Below are positions 1 to 11,300 of a DNA stretch of 64,000 nt, in pieces; position 1 is the stretch's first letter, and the number at the start of each line of letters is the position of its first letter. The notes under the pieces are model-generated. The model did no database searches. It saw only the letters and a list, made by a program, of their open reading frames with translations, and had not been told where the DNA came from. Source of the stretch: Beroe forskalii. Lineage: Eukaryota; Ctenophora; Nuda; Beroida; Beroidae. A program made the translations under genes and the position numbers. The stretch spans positions 558,001 to 622,000 of the forward strand of contig WFMF01000014.1 of the NCBI GenBank assembly GCA_011033025.1. Direction: 5' to 3'.

Positions 1-612
1 TAGTCATCATCCTCACCCGGGGTTTTTTTTTTGAAGGACCATGTTTTTAGGTCACAACTCACCTGAAATTGTGGGAAACCTTGTCAAAATCAAATTTGGT
101 TTTTTGGAAGACTATATTTAGGGGTGATCCATACAGTTTACGGGGGTCGTTAGCCCCCGGGGGTAAAAAATATTTAAGCATTGCCCGGTAAATAAAAAAA
201 TTTTTTAGGGACTAAAAATGGAGAAATGTAAAGGAAATTCATTCGGCCAAAAACCCATCCCAGAATTTGTTTTAAAAAAGAAAAAATGGACACTAAAAAG
301 GGGCCCGACACCCCCTTTCTTTCGGAGTTCCTATATAAAGTTGGTTTTTGATATTTCTGGTGGGGATTATTGGGTTCCATAGCCCGGGCCAGACCATAAA
401 CTTTCATAATGAACTCGGCATGCCTCGTCCATTATGCAATTTAAAAGTCTCGGCTTCCCCGCCATGTTGCGTAAAATAGTCACCTCTTCGCCACGTAGCC
501 GCTAATTTCTCGACCGCTTTCCCACTTTTGATCTATTATGGGCCCAGAGCTAAAAATGTAAGAATGTATTGTCACCCCAAACAACCGGGTTGAAGGTGTC
601 ATCATTAAGATG
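1..612. other. No gene seen; error-like sequence
   Basis: I recognise no exon, RNA gene or repeat family here. Homopolymer runs (T at 22-33, C and G runs near 150-165) and stop codons in every frame resemble unpolished long-read sequence. Upstream KDM5 exons (JmjN, ARID) would lie to the left of the window and are not visible here. Confidence 0.5.
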
Positions 613-1760
613 TGTTAGCATGACGAATTACTGACATCAAACTGTCTAATAATCTTTTGTATTGAAATAAAAAAAACCTTAGACTTTTGTATATTTGTCT
701 CAGAAGATAAGAAGGAGTTGTTGTACGAGAACTTGTTTGTAAGGTGTGGGGGGGGATACGCCTGTTGTTGTGTGACGAGTGTGATGAACCCTACCCATCT
801 ACTGCCTTAAACCCGCCCTCGAGAAAATACCCAAGGGGGTGGAGATGCCCTGTGCCTGGAAAGGTGAGTGGGGACTGTTTTCTTTTTGAGGTTAAAGCTT
901 TGATCAAATTAGGGGGATTTATCTCAATTTAAACTTGTTATTGATAGATTACAGAGGACAGTTTTAATCACTGGTTTAGGATGAAATTTTTATTACAAGA
1001 GCAGTAGTGACGTTAACCCTCAATACCCTATCAAACCAGGGATAAAACAGACATGGTTTCGAGAAGCCAAGGGAGTCATTGTGCAGTTCGGCCAGATGGC
1101 AGATAACTTTAAGTCGCACCAAGATGTCAGCAGCGGACGTGCCTATTGACAGGGTCAGGGGAGTTCTGGAGACTCGTTGTGGAGAGGACGAGTTTCCGGG
1201 CATCACTCTTAATTTGCTTTTAAACGTCCTTTTTTCCTGATTTAATGGGAATTGAATTTTGGGGTTTAATCTGCGGGGACATTCAGAATCAATTGAACCC
1301 CATTTTGAATCAGCCTAATCTAGTTTTAATTATAACAATATCTCTATCCAATGCCCAGGTAGCAGTTGAGTACGGTGCTGATCTGCTCTCCGAGCTGGAC
1401 AGCGGATTTCCCCCGGCAAAAACGCCAAGACAGACATTGAGAAGGAGCGCTGAGATCCCCGAACCGACCAAGTTCAGACCTCAAGGAATCCATACCAAAA
1501 CATCTACGAGCCTATCTCCGGGGTCAAGATCCCCCGGGTCAGTGGGCATGTGTTTCAGTAGCTTTTGTGGCACGTGGAGGGTATTGACCTATCCATTAAC
1601 TACCAGCACTGGTGAGTAACTAGTTTTGGGGTTGGTGAATTTGGGGTTTTAGAATTTTTGGCAATGGACTATCACTAATTTCAAAACGCCCTTTTAAATT
1701 TTATCCTCTAATTTTCATGAATTACCCTTTTATTTGTAACGGTTAGCAATCACCCTTTTC
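613..1760 (+). pseudogene. Damaged duplicate of KDM5 exons (PHD1 to JmjC start)
   Basis: This stretch aligns along its whole length with 2122-3375, including introns, but is about 100 bp shorter. PHD1 pieces are visible near 750-865 (LLLCDECDEPY, RCPVPGK). The JmjC-proximal exon is near 1360-1615 ([27 protein letters not shown]). Reading frames break repeatedly. Most differences from the second copy are one- to three-base losses or a base changed to match its neighbour. That pattern suits consensus error or a retained alternative haplotype better than an old pseudogene, where scattered substitutions would dominate. I cannot exclude a real tandem duplication. Confidence 0.6.
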
Positions 1761-2121
1761 CTTCCAAAGGGGGGTGTATCAGCCAAATTGTACTATACAA
1801 CAACATTGCACCCATGTTTGGTGAGTGACGAGTGTCCTGCTAACGATCAAATATCAAGTTGGTCGCATGATTTGACTTTGCAAATCTTACGTGACCAGTT
1901 CCCAGTCACGTGGTAGTCATTAGTCACATTTTTGATTAATGAGTAATTTTGAGTAACTTTACAAATTTTGTAGAATTATTCATATTCATGTTGATGATTT
2001 TGAATAGATTTTGGATTTTCTACAAGAATTTCTATATTCATTTTGATGATTTTGAGGTCCTCAAAAATGTCCCGATTACTCATATTCAAAATTATTCAAA
2101 ATTACTCATGTCACCCCCCCC
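1761..2121. other. Spacer between the two KDM5 exon copies; no gene
   Basis: AT-rich sequence with short internal reiterations of a TTGATGATTTTGA motif near 1990-2060. No coding signal is recognised. It contains the junction between the damaged and the clean copy of the duplicated KDM5 segment. Confidence 0.4.
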
Positions 2122-2221
2122 TGTTAGCATGACGAATTACTGACATCAAGCTGTCTAATAATCTTGTGTATTGTAACCAATAATTACACACACTTATGAC
2201 TTATGTGTCTATTTGTCTCAG

Positions 2222-2395
2222 AAGATAAGAAGGAGTTGTTGTACGAGAACTTGTTCTGTAAGGTGTGTAAAAGGGGACAGGGATGACGCCATGTTGTTGT
2301 GTGACGAGTGATGAACCCTACCATTTCACTGCCTTAACCTGCCCCTCGAGAAAATACCCAACGGCGAGTGGAGATGCCCTGTGTGCCTGGCAAAG
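2222..2395 (+). CDS. KDM5 exon: PHD finger 1
   Basis: Starts after the acceptor TTTGTCTCAG and ends at donor GTGAGT. It reads [19 protein letters not shown], then CDEC and later [17 protein letters not shown], which matches the first PHD finger of KDM5 (unmodified H3 tail reader). The exon is not open in one frame: about two bases are missing after KRG, about two after CDE and one in the YHFHC region. The damaged copy upstream retains TGTGATGAA at the second site, so at least that loss is probably a sequence error. Confidence 0.8.
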
Positions 2396-5300
2396 GTGAG
2401 TGGGACTGTGGTTTCCTGGTTTAGAGGTTAAAGCTTCTTGATCAAATTAGGGAGATTTATCTCAATTAATCTTTCGTTATTGATAGATTACAGAGGACAG
2501 TTTTAATCACTGGTTTAGGATGAATATTTTCATTACAAGAGCAGTAGTGACGTTACATTCCGCTCAATACCCTCTATCAAACCAGGAGATAGACAACAGA
2601 CAATTCGGTTTCGAGCAAGCCAAGAAGGAGTACACGTTGTCGCAGTTCGGCCAGATGGCAGATAACTTCAAGTCGCGGTACTTCAAGATGTCAGCAGCGG
2701 ACGTGCCTATTGACAGGGTCGAGGAGGAGTTCTGGAGACTCGTGTGCTGTGTGGACGAGGACGTGAGTTTCCGGGCATCACTCTTAATTCTGCTTTAATC
2801 GTCCTTATTTCCTGATTTAACGTGGAATTGCTTTAATTTAGGTTGAATCTGCGGTACATTCAGTAATCAATTGAACCTAATTTTAGAATCAGTACCTGCA
2901 ATCTAGCTTTATAATTATAACAATATCTCTATTCAATGCCCAGGTAGCAGTTGAGTACGGTGCTGATCTGCTCTCCTCCGAGCTGGACAGCGGATTTCCC
3001 ACGGCAGAGAACGCCAAGACAGACATTGAGAAGGAGTACGCTGACGATCCCTGGAACCTGACCAAGTTCGCAGACCTCAAGGAATCCATACTCAAGTACA
3101 TCTACGAGCCTATCTCCGGAGTCAAGATCCCCTGGGTCTATGTGGGCATGTGCTTCAGTAGCTTCTGTTGGCATGTGGAGGATCATTGGACCTACTCCAT
3201 TAACTACCAGCACTGGTGAGTAACAAGTTGGTTGATTGGTGAATGTGGAAGTTTTTAGAATTTAGGTTGGCAATGGACTATCACTAATTTCACAACCGCC
3301 TTCATACTTTTATCCTCTAATTTTCATGATATACCCTCTAATAAGTCATTACATTTGTAACGGTTAGCCATCACCTTATATCGCAGGGGTGAACCGAAGG
3401 TCTGGTACGGTGTCCCTGATTCAGGGGCCCAGGATTTCGAGGATCTGATAAAGACGGAGGCCCCAGAGCTTTTCACGAGGGAGCCGAGTCTCATGCATCA
3501 GCTGGTCACTACTCTCTCCCCCAAACTACTCTACGAGAAGGGAGTTCCGGTGGGTTTTGTGGTGCAGTTCCATTATCTAAATTATTTAAAAACACAGACT
3601 TGAGTTGATCGAATCACTGCGGCAAATGTAAAGTTCTGCGCAAGGCTTAACTGAGCGCAAATTTGCGCTCATTTGCGCTCGTAAGCGCTCGTTAGCGCTC
3701 AAATTAGGGAAATTTTGCGCTCGTTAGCGCTCGTTAGCGCTCATTTGCGCTCCGGAGCCTCGAAAATGACTGAGCGCTAATGAGCGCAAAATTTTGCGCT
3801 CATACGTGCTCGTCATCGCTCATATGTGCTCATTAACGCTCGTTAGCGTCCATTTTGCGCCCACTTTGCGCCCATTTTGCGCTCAGAGCGCTAACGAGCG
3901 CAAATGATCCCTGGAAAATGTCTTTTTTGCGCTCAGATGCGCTCATTTGCGCTCAGCCATACTGAGAGCAATTTTGCGCTCATTAGCGCTCATTAGCGCC
4001 CATAAGCCCGTTAGCGCTCAGTTGCGCTCAGTTGCGCTTATTGCCGATTTGCGCCCAGATGCGCTCAATTGCGCTCAGTTTCACCACACCTCAGCAATTT
4101 TGCGCCCATTTTGCGCCCATTTTGCGCTCAGCCTTTCTGAGCGCAAATGAGCGCTAACGAGCGCAAAAATTTTGCGCCCATTTGCGCTCGTATGTGCTCT
4201 TAAGTGCTCATTTGCGCTCATTTGCGCTCGAAAGCGCTCATTTGCGCTCGGAAGCGCTCATTTGCGCTCGGAAGCGCTCATTTGCGTTCGAAAGCGCTCA
4301 TTTGCGCTCGAAAGCGTTCATTTGCGCTCATTTGCGCCCAGTTATTAGAGGCTTACGTTTCTGAGCCGACATAGGTGTCTTGTACTAGCACATTGCGTGA
4401 AGGGCGCAGCTCACAAGCCACGAACCGTCGAAACATAGGTCTTGCTTGTTGTTTCACGTGCGAACAGAGAACTGCACACGTCACAGATGTTTGCAAGCAT
4501 GGGCATATAAATATGAAAGCCGAGGATTGTTATTGAGGAAGGCTGAAGGCAATCTGAATCAGTGTCACAATAAAAAGTCGCGGCTCACAGTGCAGACTAC
4601 CCTTCTCTGCCGTGGTTGCTAGGCAACATGAACAATGTCATGTCACGTGACTATATACTAATCCAGTGCCGACCACAGGTTCGAAGTAGACCACAGGTTC
4701 GAAGTAGTTTCCTACGAGTCGTGTTGCAAAAAATGTGCGTGCGGTGGAGGGTAGCCCTGACCCCTTATCTTCAAAACGCTAGATGCGATGCGCTTAATCA
4801 TATTTTCTGGGTGACGTCATAGATTATGAAGCCTTCCGTTTTCTCTAACCAGGGGCGTCGCGCCGCGCATTCTTTGCACAAAACCAGGGTTATGGTATTG
4901 GTTGCCTGGTGATAGGATTTTGGTACGTCTCCCATATAAACGGGAGCCTTCATTATCTATGACAATGACGTCACTCAGAAAAATATAATTAAGCGCACCT
5001 AGCGCTTTAAGGACTAGGGTTAGGGTCGGGATTAGGTCAGGATTTGTTAGGGTTAGGGTTAGGATTCAGGTTAGGGTTTTGGTTAGGGCAATGGTTAGGT
5101 TTAGGATACAGAAAAATTGACGTTTAGATCTGTGACGTCACTCAGAGCCGTTTATATGGGAGAGATACCAGGATTTTACCCTACCCTCCGCCGCGCGCCA
5201 TTTTTTTCTGCAACACGACCCTCCAAATTTCCGAGTGTTGCGCGCTAGGGATGGGTGAAATCCATCTAGGTGATACCAGACGTGCAGACCCGCTGATGCA

Positions 5301-8300
5301 GCCGCTGACTGAGCGGTGCGCGGCGCGTCGCTCAGAAGGGTCTTTCATCGATACTGATAGATAGAGACAAGGTCATGGTTAGGGCAAATGCAAGCGCCTC
5401 GACGGACGTTGCCCGTCCATTTCTTCTGACTGGATGGCTCCCGTTTATATGGGAGACTAGACCAAACTGAATATGGGCTAGTCTCCATAAAATTATAAAC
5501 GGGAGCTTGCCCTAACCATGACCCTGGTTTTGTGCAAAGAGTGCGCGGCGTGACGCCCCTGGTTTTGGGGAAACAGAAGCCTTCATTATCTAATTCCATG
5601 AGTAACACGTGTCAATGTCATGTCACCCGGAAAATAAAATTAAAATTAAGCGCATCGCATCTTAATCTTATACCCGCAACGTTCCACATTTGACTATTTG
5701 AGTTTGACCGATGGTCACATTTGCGCTTTCGCCATTTGACCAGTTGGCAACCCAGTCAGAATAAATAGATGGACAACGACCTTGTCCGATAACGTCCCGT
5801 TTATATGGGAGACTCGCCGGAAAAATATAGTTATTAATTAAGCGCATCTGCCATCCAACGCTTTAAAGGCCAGGGAGCCCTAACCAAAACCAGGACTCTG
5901 GTTTTGGGTTTTGCGCACAGCGTGCGTGGCAAGCGACTTAGCGACGCCCCTGGTTACTGGTTTGGGGAAGGCCAGGGTTAGGATCATGATTAGGGCCATG
6001 ATTTGTTAGGTTTAGGATAAGGGTGATATGAGAATCAGCGACCGACGCTGAATTCTCGTGATGCCGAGGGTCTGTCTACGGCCGACAAGGGGACTGGCAA
6101 CGCTTTGCCCTAACCTGCTAACCAGGACCCTGGTTTTGCGATGCCCCTGGTTAGGGGAAGGCAACGCCAGACATTCAGACAAATTGGGGTATTTGAAGTT
6201 AGTGCCGCGCATTAAAAATAATAAATATGAATCTATACCCAACTGCCGTTATCGGCACTGGATAGTCACGTGTCATGCATCAATCGACATTGTAAAAATT
6301 TCATACTCATAGCAACCACTGCAGAAAACGAATAGCCTGCACTTGGCACTGCGAGCCGCAATTCGTTATGTGATTGCCTAACTCTGCTTTCTAAACCTCT
6401 TGCAATTGCATAAGTTCTTTGACGTTTCGAGGAAGCAAAGAATGTTAATGTATAATTTAAACCCCTGAATCCCTGATTCGATGCTTCGTGGCATGTGAGC
6501 TCCGCAAGCCAGCTGCCAGCACCTGACACCTATTCCGGCTCAGGAAGTGGAACGTAAGTCTCTAATAACTGGGCGCAAATGAGCGCAATTGAGCGCTAAT
6601 GAGCGCAATTGAGCGCTAATGAGCGCAATTGAGCGCTAATGAGCGCAATTAAGCGCTAATGAGCGTAATTGAGCGCAATTGAGCGCTAATGAGCGCAATT
6701 AAGCGCAATTGAGCGCTAATGAGCGCACTTAAGCGCAACTGAGCGCAAATGAGTATAAGAAAGTTTTATTTTTTGTAAAATAGCTACAACTGAGCGCAGC
6801 TGAGCGGAATTGAGCGCAACTGAGCGCAAAATTGAAATTATTTGCGCTCAGCACAACTGAGCGCAAAATTGAAAATTTGCGCTCAGTTGTTCTGAGCGCA
6901 TATGAGCGCAAATGAGCGCAAAATAATTTGCGCTCAGTAAAACTGAGCGCAAAAAATTTGCGCTCGTTAGCGCTCGTTAGCGCTCATTTTCAAATTCTGT
7001 AAATTTTGCGCTCGTTAGCGCTCTGAGCGCAAAATGGGCGCAAAGTGGGCGCAAAATGGGCGCTAACGAGCGTTAATGAGCACATATGAGCGATGACGAG
7101 CATATATGAGCGCATAATTTTGCGCTCATTTGCGCTCAGTTATTTTCGAGGCTCTAGAGCGCTAATGGGCGCTAACGAGTAATGAGCGCTAACGAGCGCA
7201 AATTTTGCGCTCGTTAGCGCTCGTTAGCAATCATATGTGCTCAATTGTGCTCATTTGCGCTCAGTTAAGCCTTGCGCTATACTTTACATTTGCCATCACT
7301 GCAACTTGGAACTGTGTTTTGTAGATTGAAACACGTCAGTATTCAGTACATCCTATCTTTCGCGAAGTGTATCATTTCATACCAAGGCATGCAACTTCGC
7401 AACATCAGACTGGGTGGGTCTAAGATAAATAAGCTAAAAGATGTCAGCATGCAATACAACTGGGATGTTGGGATGACGTCATGTTGTAGTAGTGTCGATT
7501 TCATGAATTTTGGAGTATTTTCATAGGTCAATAGTTAGTGTTCCGATACACTTATTTCATCATAACCTCTTAACCAGACGATTGTAATTAAATAAGTATA
7601 TTGGCATCAGTAAACTCGTTACAGATAGCACTTCTCTCACTCATTGAATCGCCCTCCGGTTACAGATAGCACTAGGCCGTTACAGATAGCACTTTATCTC
7701 ACTCATTGAAAAGCCCTCTGGTTACAGATAGCACTTTATCTCACTCATTGAAAAGCCCTCTGGTTACAGATAGCACTTTGTCTCACTCATTTAATCACCC
7801 CCCTGTTACAGATAGCACTAGGTCGTTACAGATAGCACTAGATCGTTACAGATAGCACTTTTTCTCACTCCGGTTACAGATAGTACTCACTCATTGAATC
7901 ACCCCCCTTACAGATAGCACTAGGTCGGCAGTGTGTAGATCAGTACAAGGAGTTTGGAAGATACAACGTGTTTTCCCACGAGGAGCTGCTCATGCGGATG
8001 GTGGGTAAAGCAGAGGGTCTCCTTCTGGATGCAGCAGAGGCGCTAGCTATAGACCTCAAGGTGGGTTACCCTGACTATTTAATGTGCTTGATAAGGAGGG
8101 ATTTGAACTTTTAAAGAAATAACCACACTTTACTGTTCCGAGAACTTGACAAAGTCTTACTACTCCTCATCAATAACCTCTTAGCACCATCACCTTCTAA
8201 CCCCATCATCCCTAACCCCATCACGTTTGACCAAATCACCCTTATCCCCTTCACCCCATCACCCTCTGGCCTCTAATACAATCCCCCTTCGCTTCATGAC

Positions 8301-11300
8301 CTCATTCCCCTATAACCTCTAAACCCCATCCTCGCATCCCAGATCATGGTAGATCGAGAGGCAGCGCAGAGGAAGGGACTGAGTAAGCTGCCTACGGAGT
8401 ACCTGGAGTTTGAGTTGGTACCTGATGAGAAGCGGGTATGCAGGGTCTGCAACTCCACCATGTATCTGAGTGCCGTTGTCTGCTCCTGTCACCCAGGTAA
8501 CATCCTGTCACACAGGTAACATCCTGTCACCCAGGCAACATGGTCACCCCAGGTAACATCCTGTCACCCAGGTAACACGAGGTGTCGTTAACTCACCATT
8601 CTAGATTGTGATAATGACGTCATGAGTTCATGTATGAACAGATCAAGTACCTGCTGTGTGCTTTTTAAGTGCCTTTCAACTCTTAGCAGCTGATCACGCA
8701 TCTTTGCCTCCATAGTTCATTCAAATGATTTCTCGAAACATTGGGTGCCTGAAAACTGTGCCTGGTCCAATCGAATAATTGACAAGGTAGCGTGGGATAT
8801 TCAGGAAACGGAACTTATCGTGGTTATTAATCGTGGCATGATCAATGTTTATGATATATTACCGTCATCCTCCTTCCCCCACAGAGTTCATGTACTGCTT
8901 GCTGCACGCCAAGAACACATGTCCTGACAGGATGCTGACCCTCAAGTACCGCTACACCCCGGAGGAACTCCAGAACATTCCGCTAGCTGTCAACCAGCGG
9001 CTACCTGCCCTCAGAAGATGGACAAAGGATGTCCGGCACAAAAAGGAGGCCAAGGAGAAACCTTGTGAGTGAGGGAGTGATTTGCAGGATGAAGCTACTT
9101 TTGGGGCTATTTTTCACGCAACACATTCTAATCACGTGACACATTCTAATCACGTGACACATTCTAATCACGTGACCACCAACCAGGTGTTGAAGAGTTA
9201 GAGACGCTGGCTGAGGAGGCAGTGAGCAACAACTACACGGAGTCTGACGACTATATCGAGCTTAGGAGCGTCATTGACAAGGCGCACCAGTGCATCAAGG
9301 TTAGTGAGACCTCGTGAGACCTCATGAGACGTTATATAATATGTCGACAGCATAATAAACGAGGCGAAGTCGAGTTTATTATGTACAATTAACATCGAAA
9401 TGTGGGCCAAAATTGTTACATCAATCAGGTGAGCAAAAAATTATGTGGAAACTGAGGGAACCTATATTATAAGACTGAAATATTCCAACACATGTGATGT
9501 GCAGGTTACCAATCAGCTGGTGGCAATAAAGCGGCGGAGTAACCGGGCCCACAACACCTCGCCCGCCCTCAAGATCACCCCCGAAGAGCTGGACAACTTC
9601 CTCAAGCAGGTACTCTTTCCTTGGCCAAAAGTCAAACCGTTCGAAACCACTGACCACTGTGCTCCCAGCGCAGTTCTTACAGATTTGTTCATCCGTTTTA
9701 GTTTCCCAAATCCTTCCCTGAGTAGGTCCCCATAGGTCTACTAAAGCGAGTCCGCCTTAGGTCCGCCTAATGCCCTAAGGGCTCGCGGCCTCCGGCTTTC
9801 GCACTGTTAGGTGCGCGGTGCGCCGTCCAATGCTCGCCGTCAGACTAGCAAACCGCTGCGGGCTGGGGGGCTGGGCTTGCCAGCCCCTGATATAATAGTA
9901 ACTCTTTTTAACAAGAACAATGAACACCCTCCTCCCTCGATTTTGGCAGTTTACACGTTGTGATAACTGATCCATCTATCGACTTGAAATTTGTATCCTA
10001 CAACTCTACAAAATATTTTTGTAACTACTTGCTTTTATGCGTGGACAGATCAGAGAGATGGGTGTAATTCGTTTATATTCAGTTATGTACATCACTTCCT
10101 TATGGTATCTCATTGTTTATATTGATTCTAACATTCATATTCACTCGTGAACCGATGTATATTATATTACGCATAATTGGTGTTGTCTTTCTTATGGGAC
10201 AGTGGAGACTGGTTTGTTTGGTGTTGCTTTGTTCGGGCATCTTTTTGATTTCTTTCTATTCTCTTAATTATTTTTGTTCTATTTTAATATCCGGAAAGAT
10301 GGCTTTCGTTTGTCACTCGGCATACATTCATGAAATATGGGAGTGGCTTTAGTCCGCTCAATAATATGCAATGCATATTGGTGAGAGTGTGAGACCACGT
10401 TATATGCAACTATCCATTGCGCAGCTAATACAATCCGTAAAAAATACTGCTTCGTTACACTATGTAAAAGCAGTAAAAGGCTTTGATGATCTGTAGTCCT
10501 GTATCTTGAGAAATAGCATTGGTATCACGGGCCCTTCTCTCGCCCTTCCTACAGATTAACCTAAATATATTAAATCTTCGGATGTTTTGATTATTTTTCA
10601 CAATTGTCCGATGAGCTGATATCACTATCAGTCTCCAATCTCCATTGGTTAGGTATAGTAATCCCTCGATCCGAGTTTTGGGAACAGGAATTTGAAGCAT
10701 GCGGCTACCTGCCGGTACCTTCCGAAGAGCACAATGCCTCATCAGTACTTACACCCTTCTTTGTATCATTCTATTCACAGTCTTCTGGAGCAGAGAAGGT
10801 GATATTTCTATTGTCTCAGCTCCGAACACTCTGTTTCAATTCATCGAGGAAACACACGAATTCCGGATTCAGTTTTCGTCAGAAGGAACGTGTATTGGGG
10901 CTGATGAGAGGGGTTTAGGGCTGCAGGTGGTCTATTGTGACCCCACTGATCGCCAGGTTTTCAGGTTTCAGGATAACGGATCAGTGATCCATCGTGGATT
11001 CGGAAAGTGTATAACCGCTGGTGGTAGTTCGGACTCACATGCTCAGTTGAAGTTAGGCGACTGCAATGAACGTGCAATGCAACTGATAGTAAACGAGAAG
11101 ACTGCTATTCAAGTGGTGGGGGAAGACAGTTTGACGGAACTCGGCTCGCCGTTATGTGTGTCTCTCGTCAACGTGTCAAGCTCAGCAGGGCTCGTTGGTA
11201 GTGAGTTGGGTTTACATCCCTGTGAGGAGGAGTTACCCAAAGTGCGTCTTATCGAGGAGAATGAGTTCCGGAGTATGAGGAAAGCTCTGCTGGTACCCCG

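Noticed and set aside
5018-5100. Telomere or interstitial telomere from TTAGGG runs
   Set aside because: The repeats are few and degenerate and lie inside a transposon core, so they give no evidence of a chromosome end or fusion.
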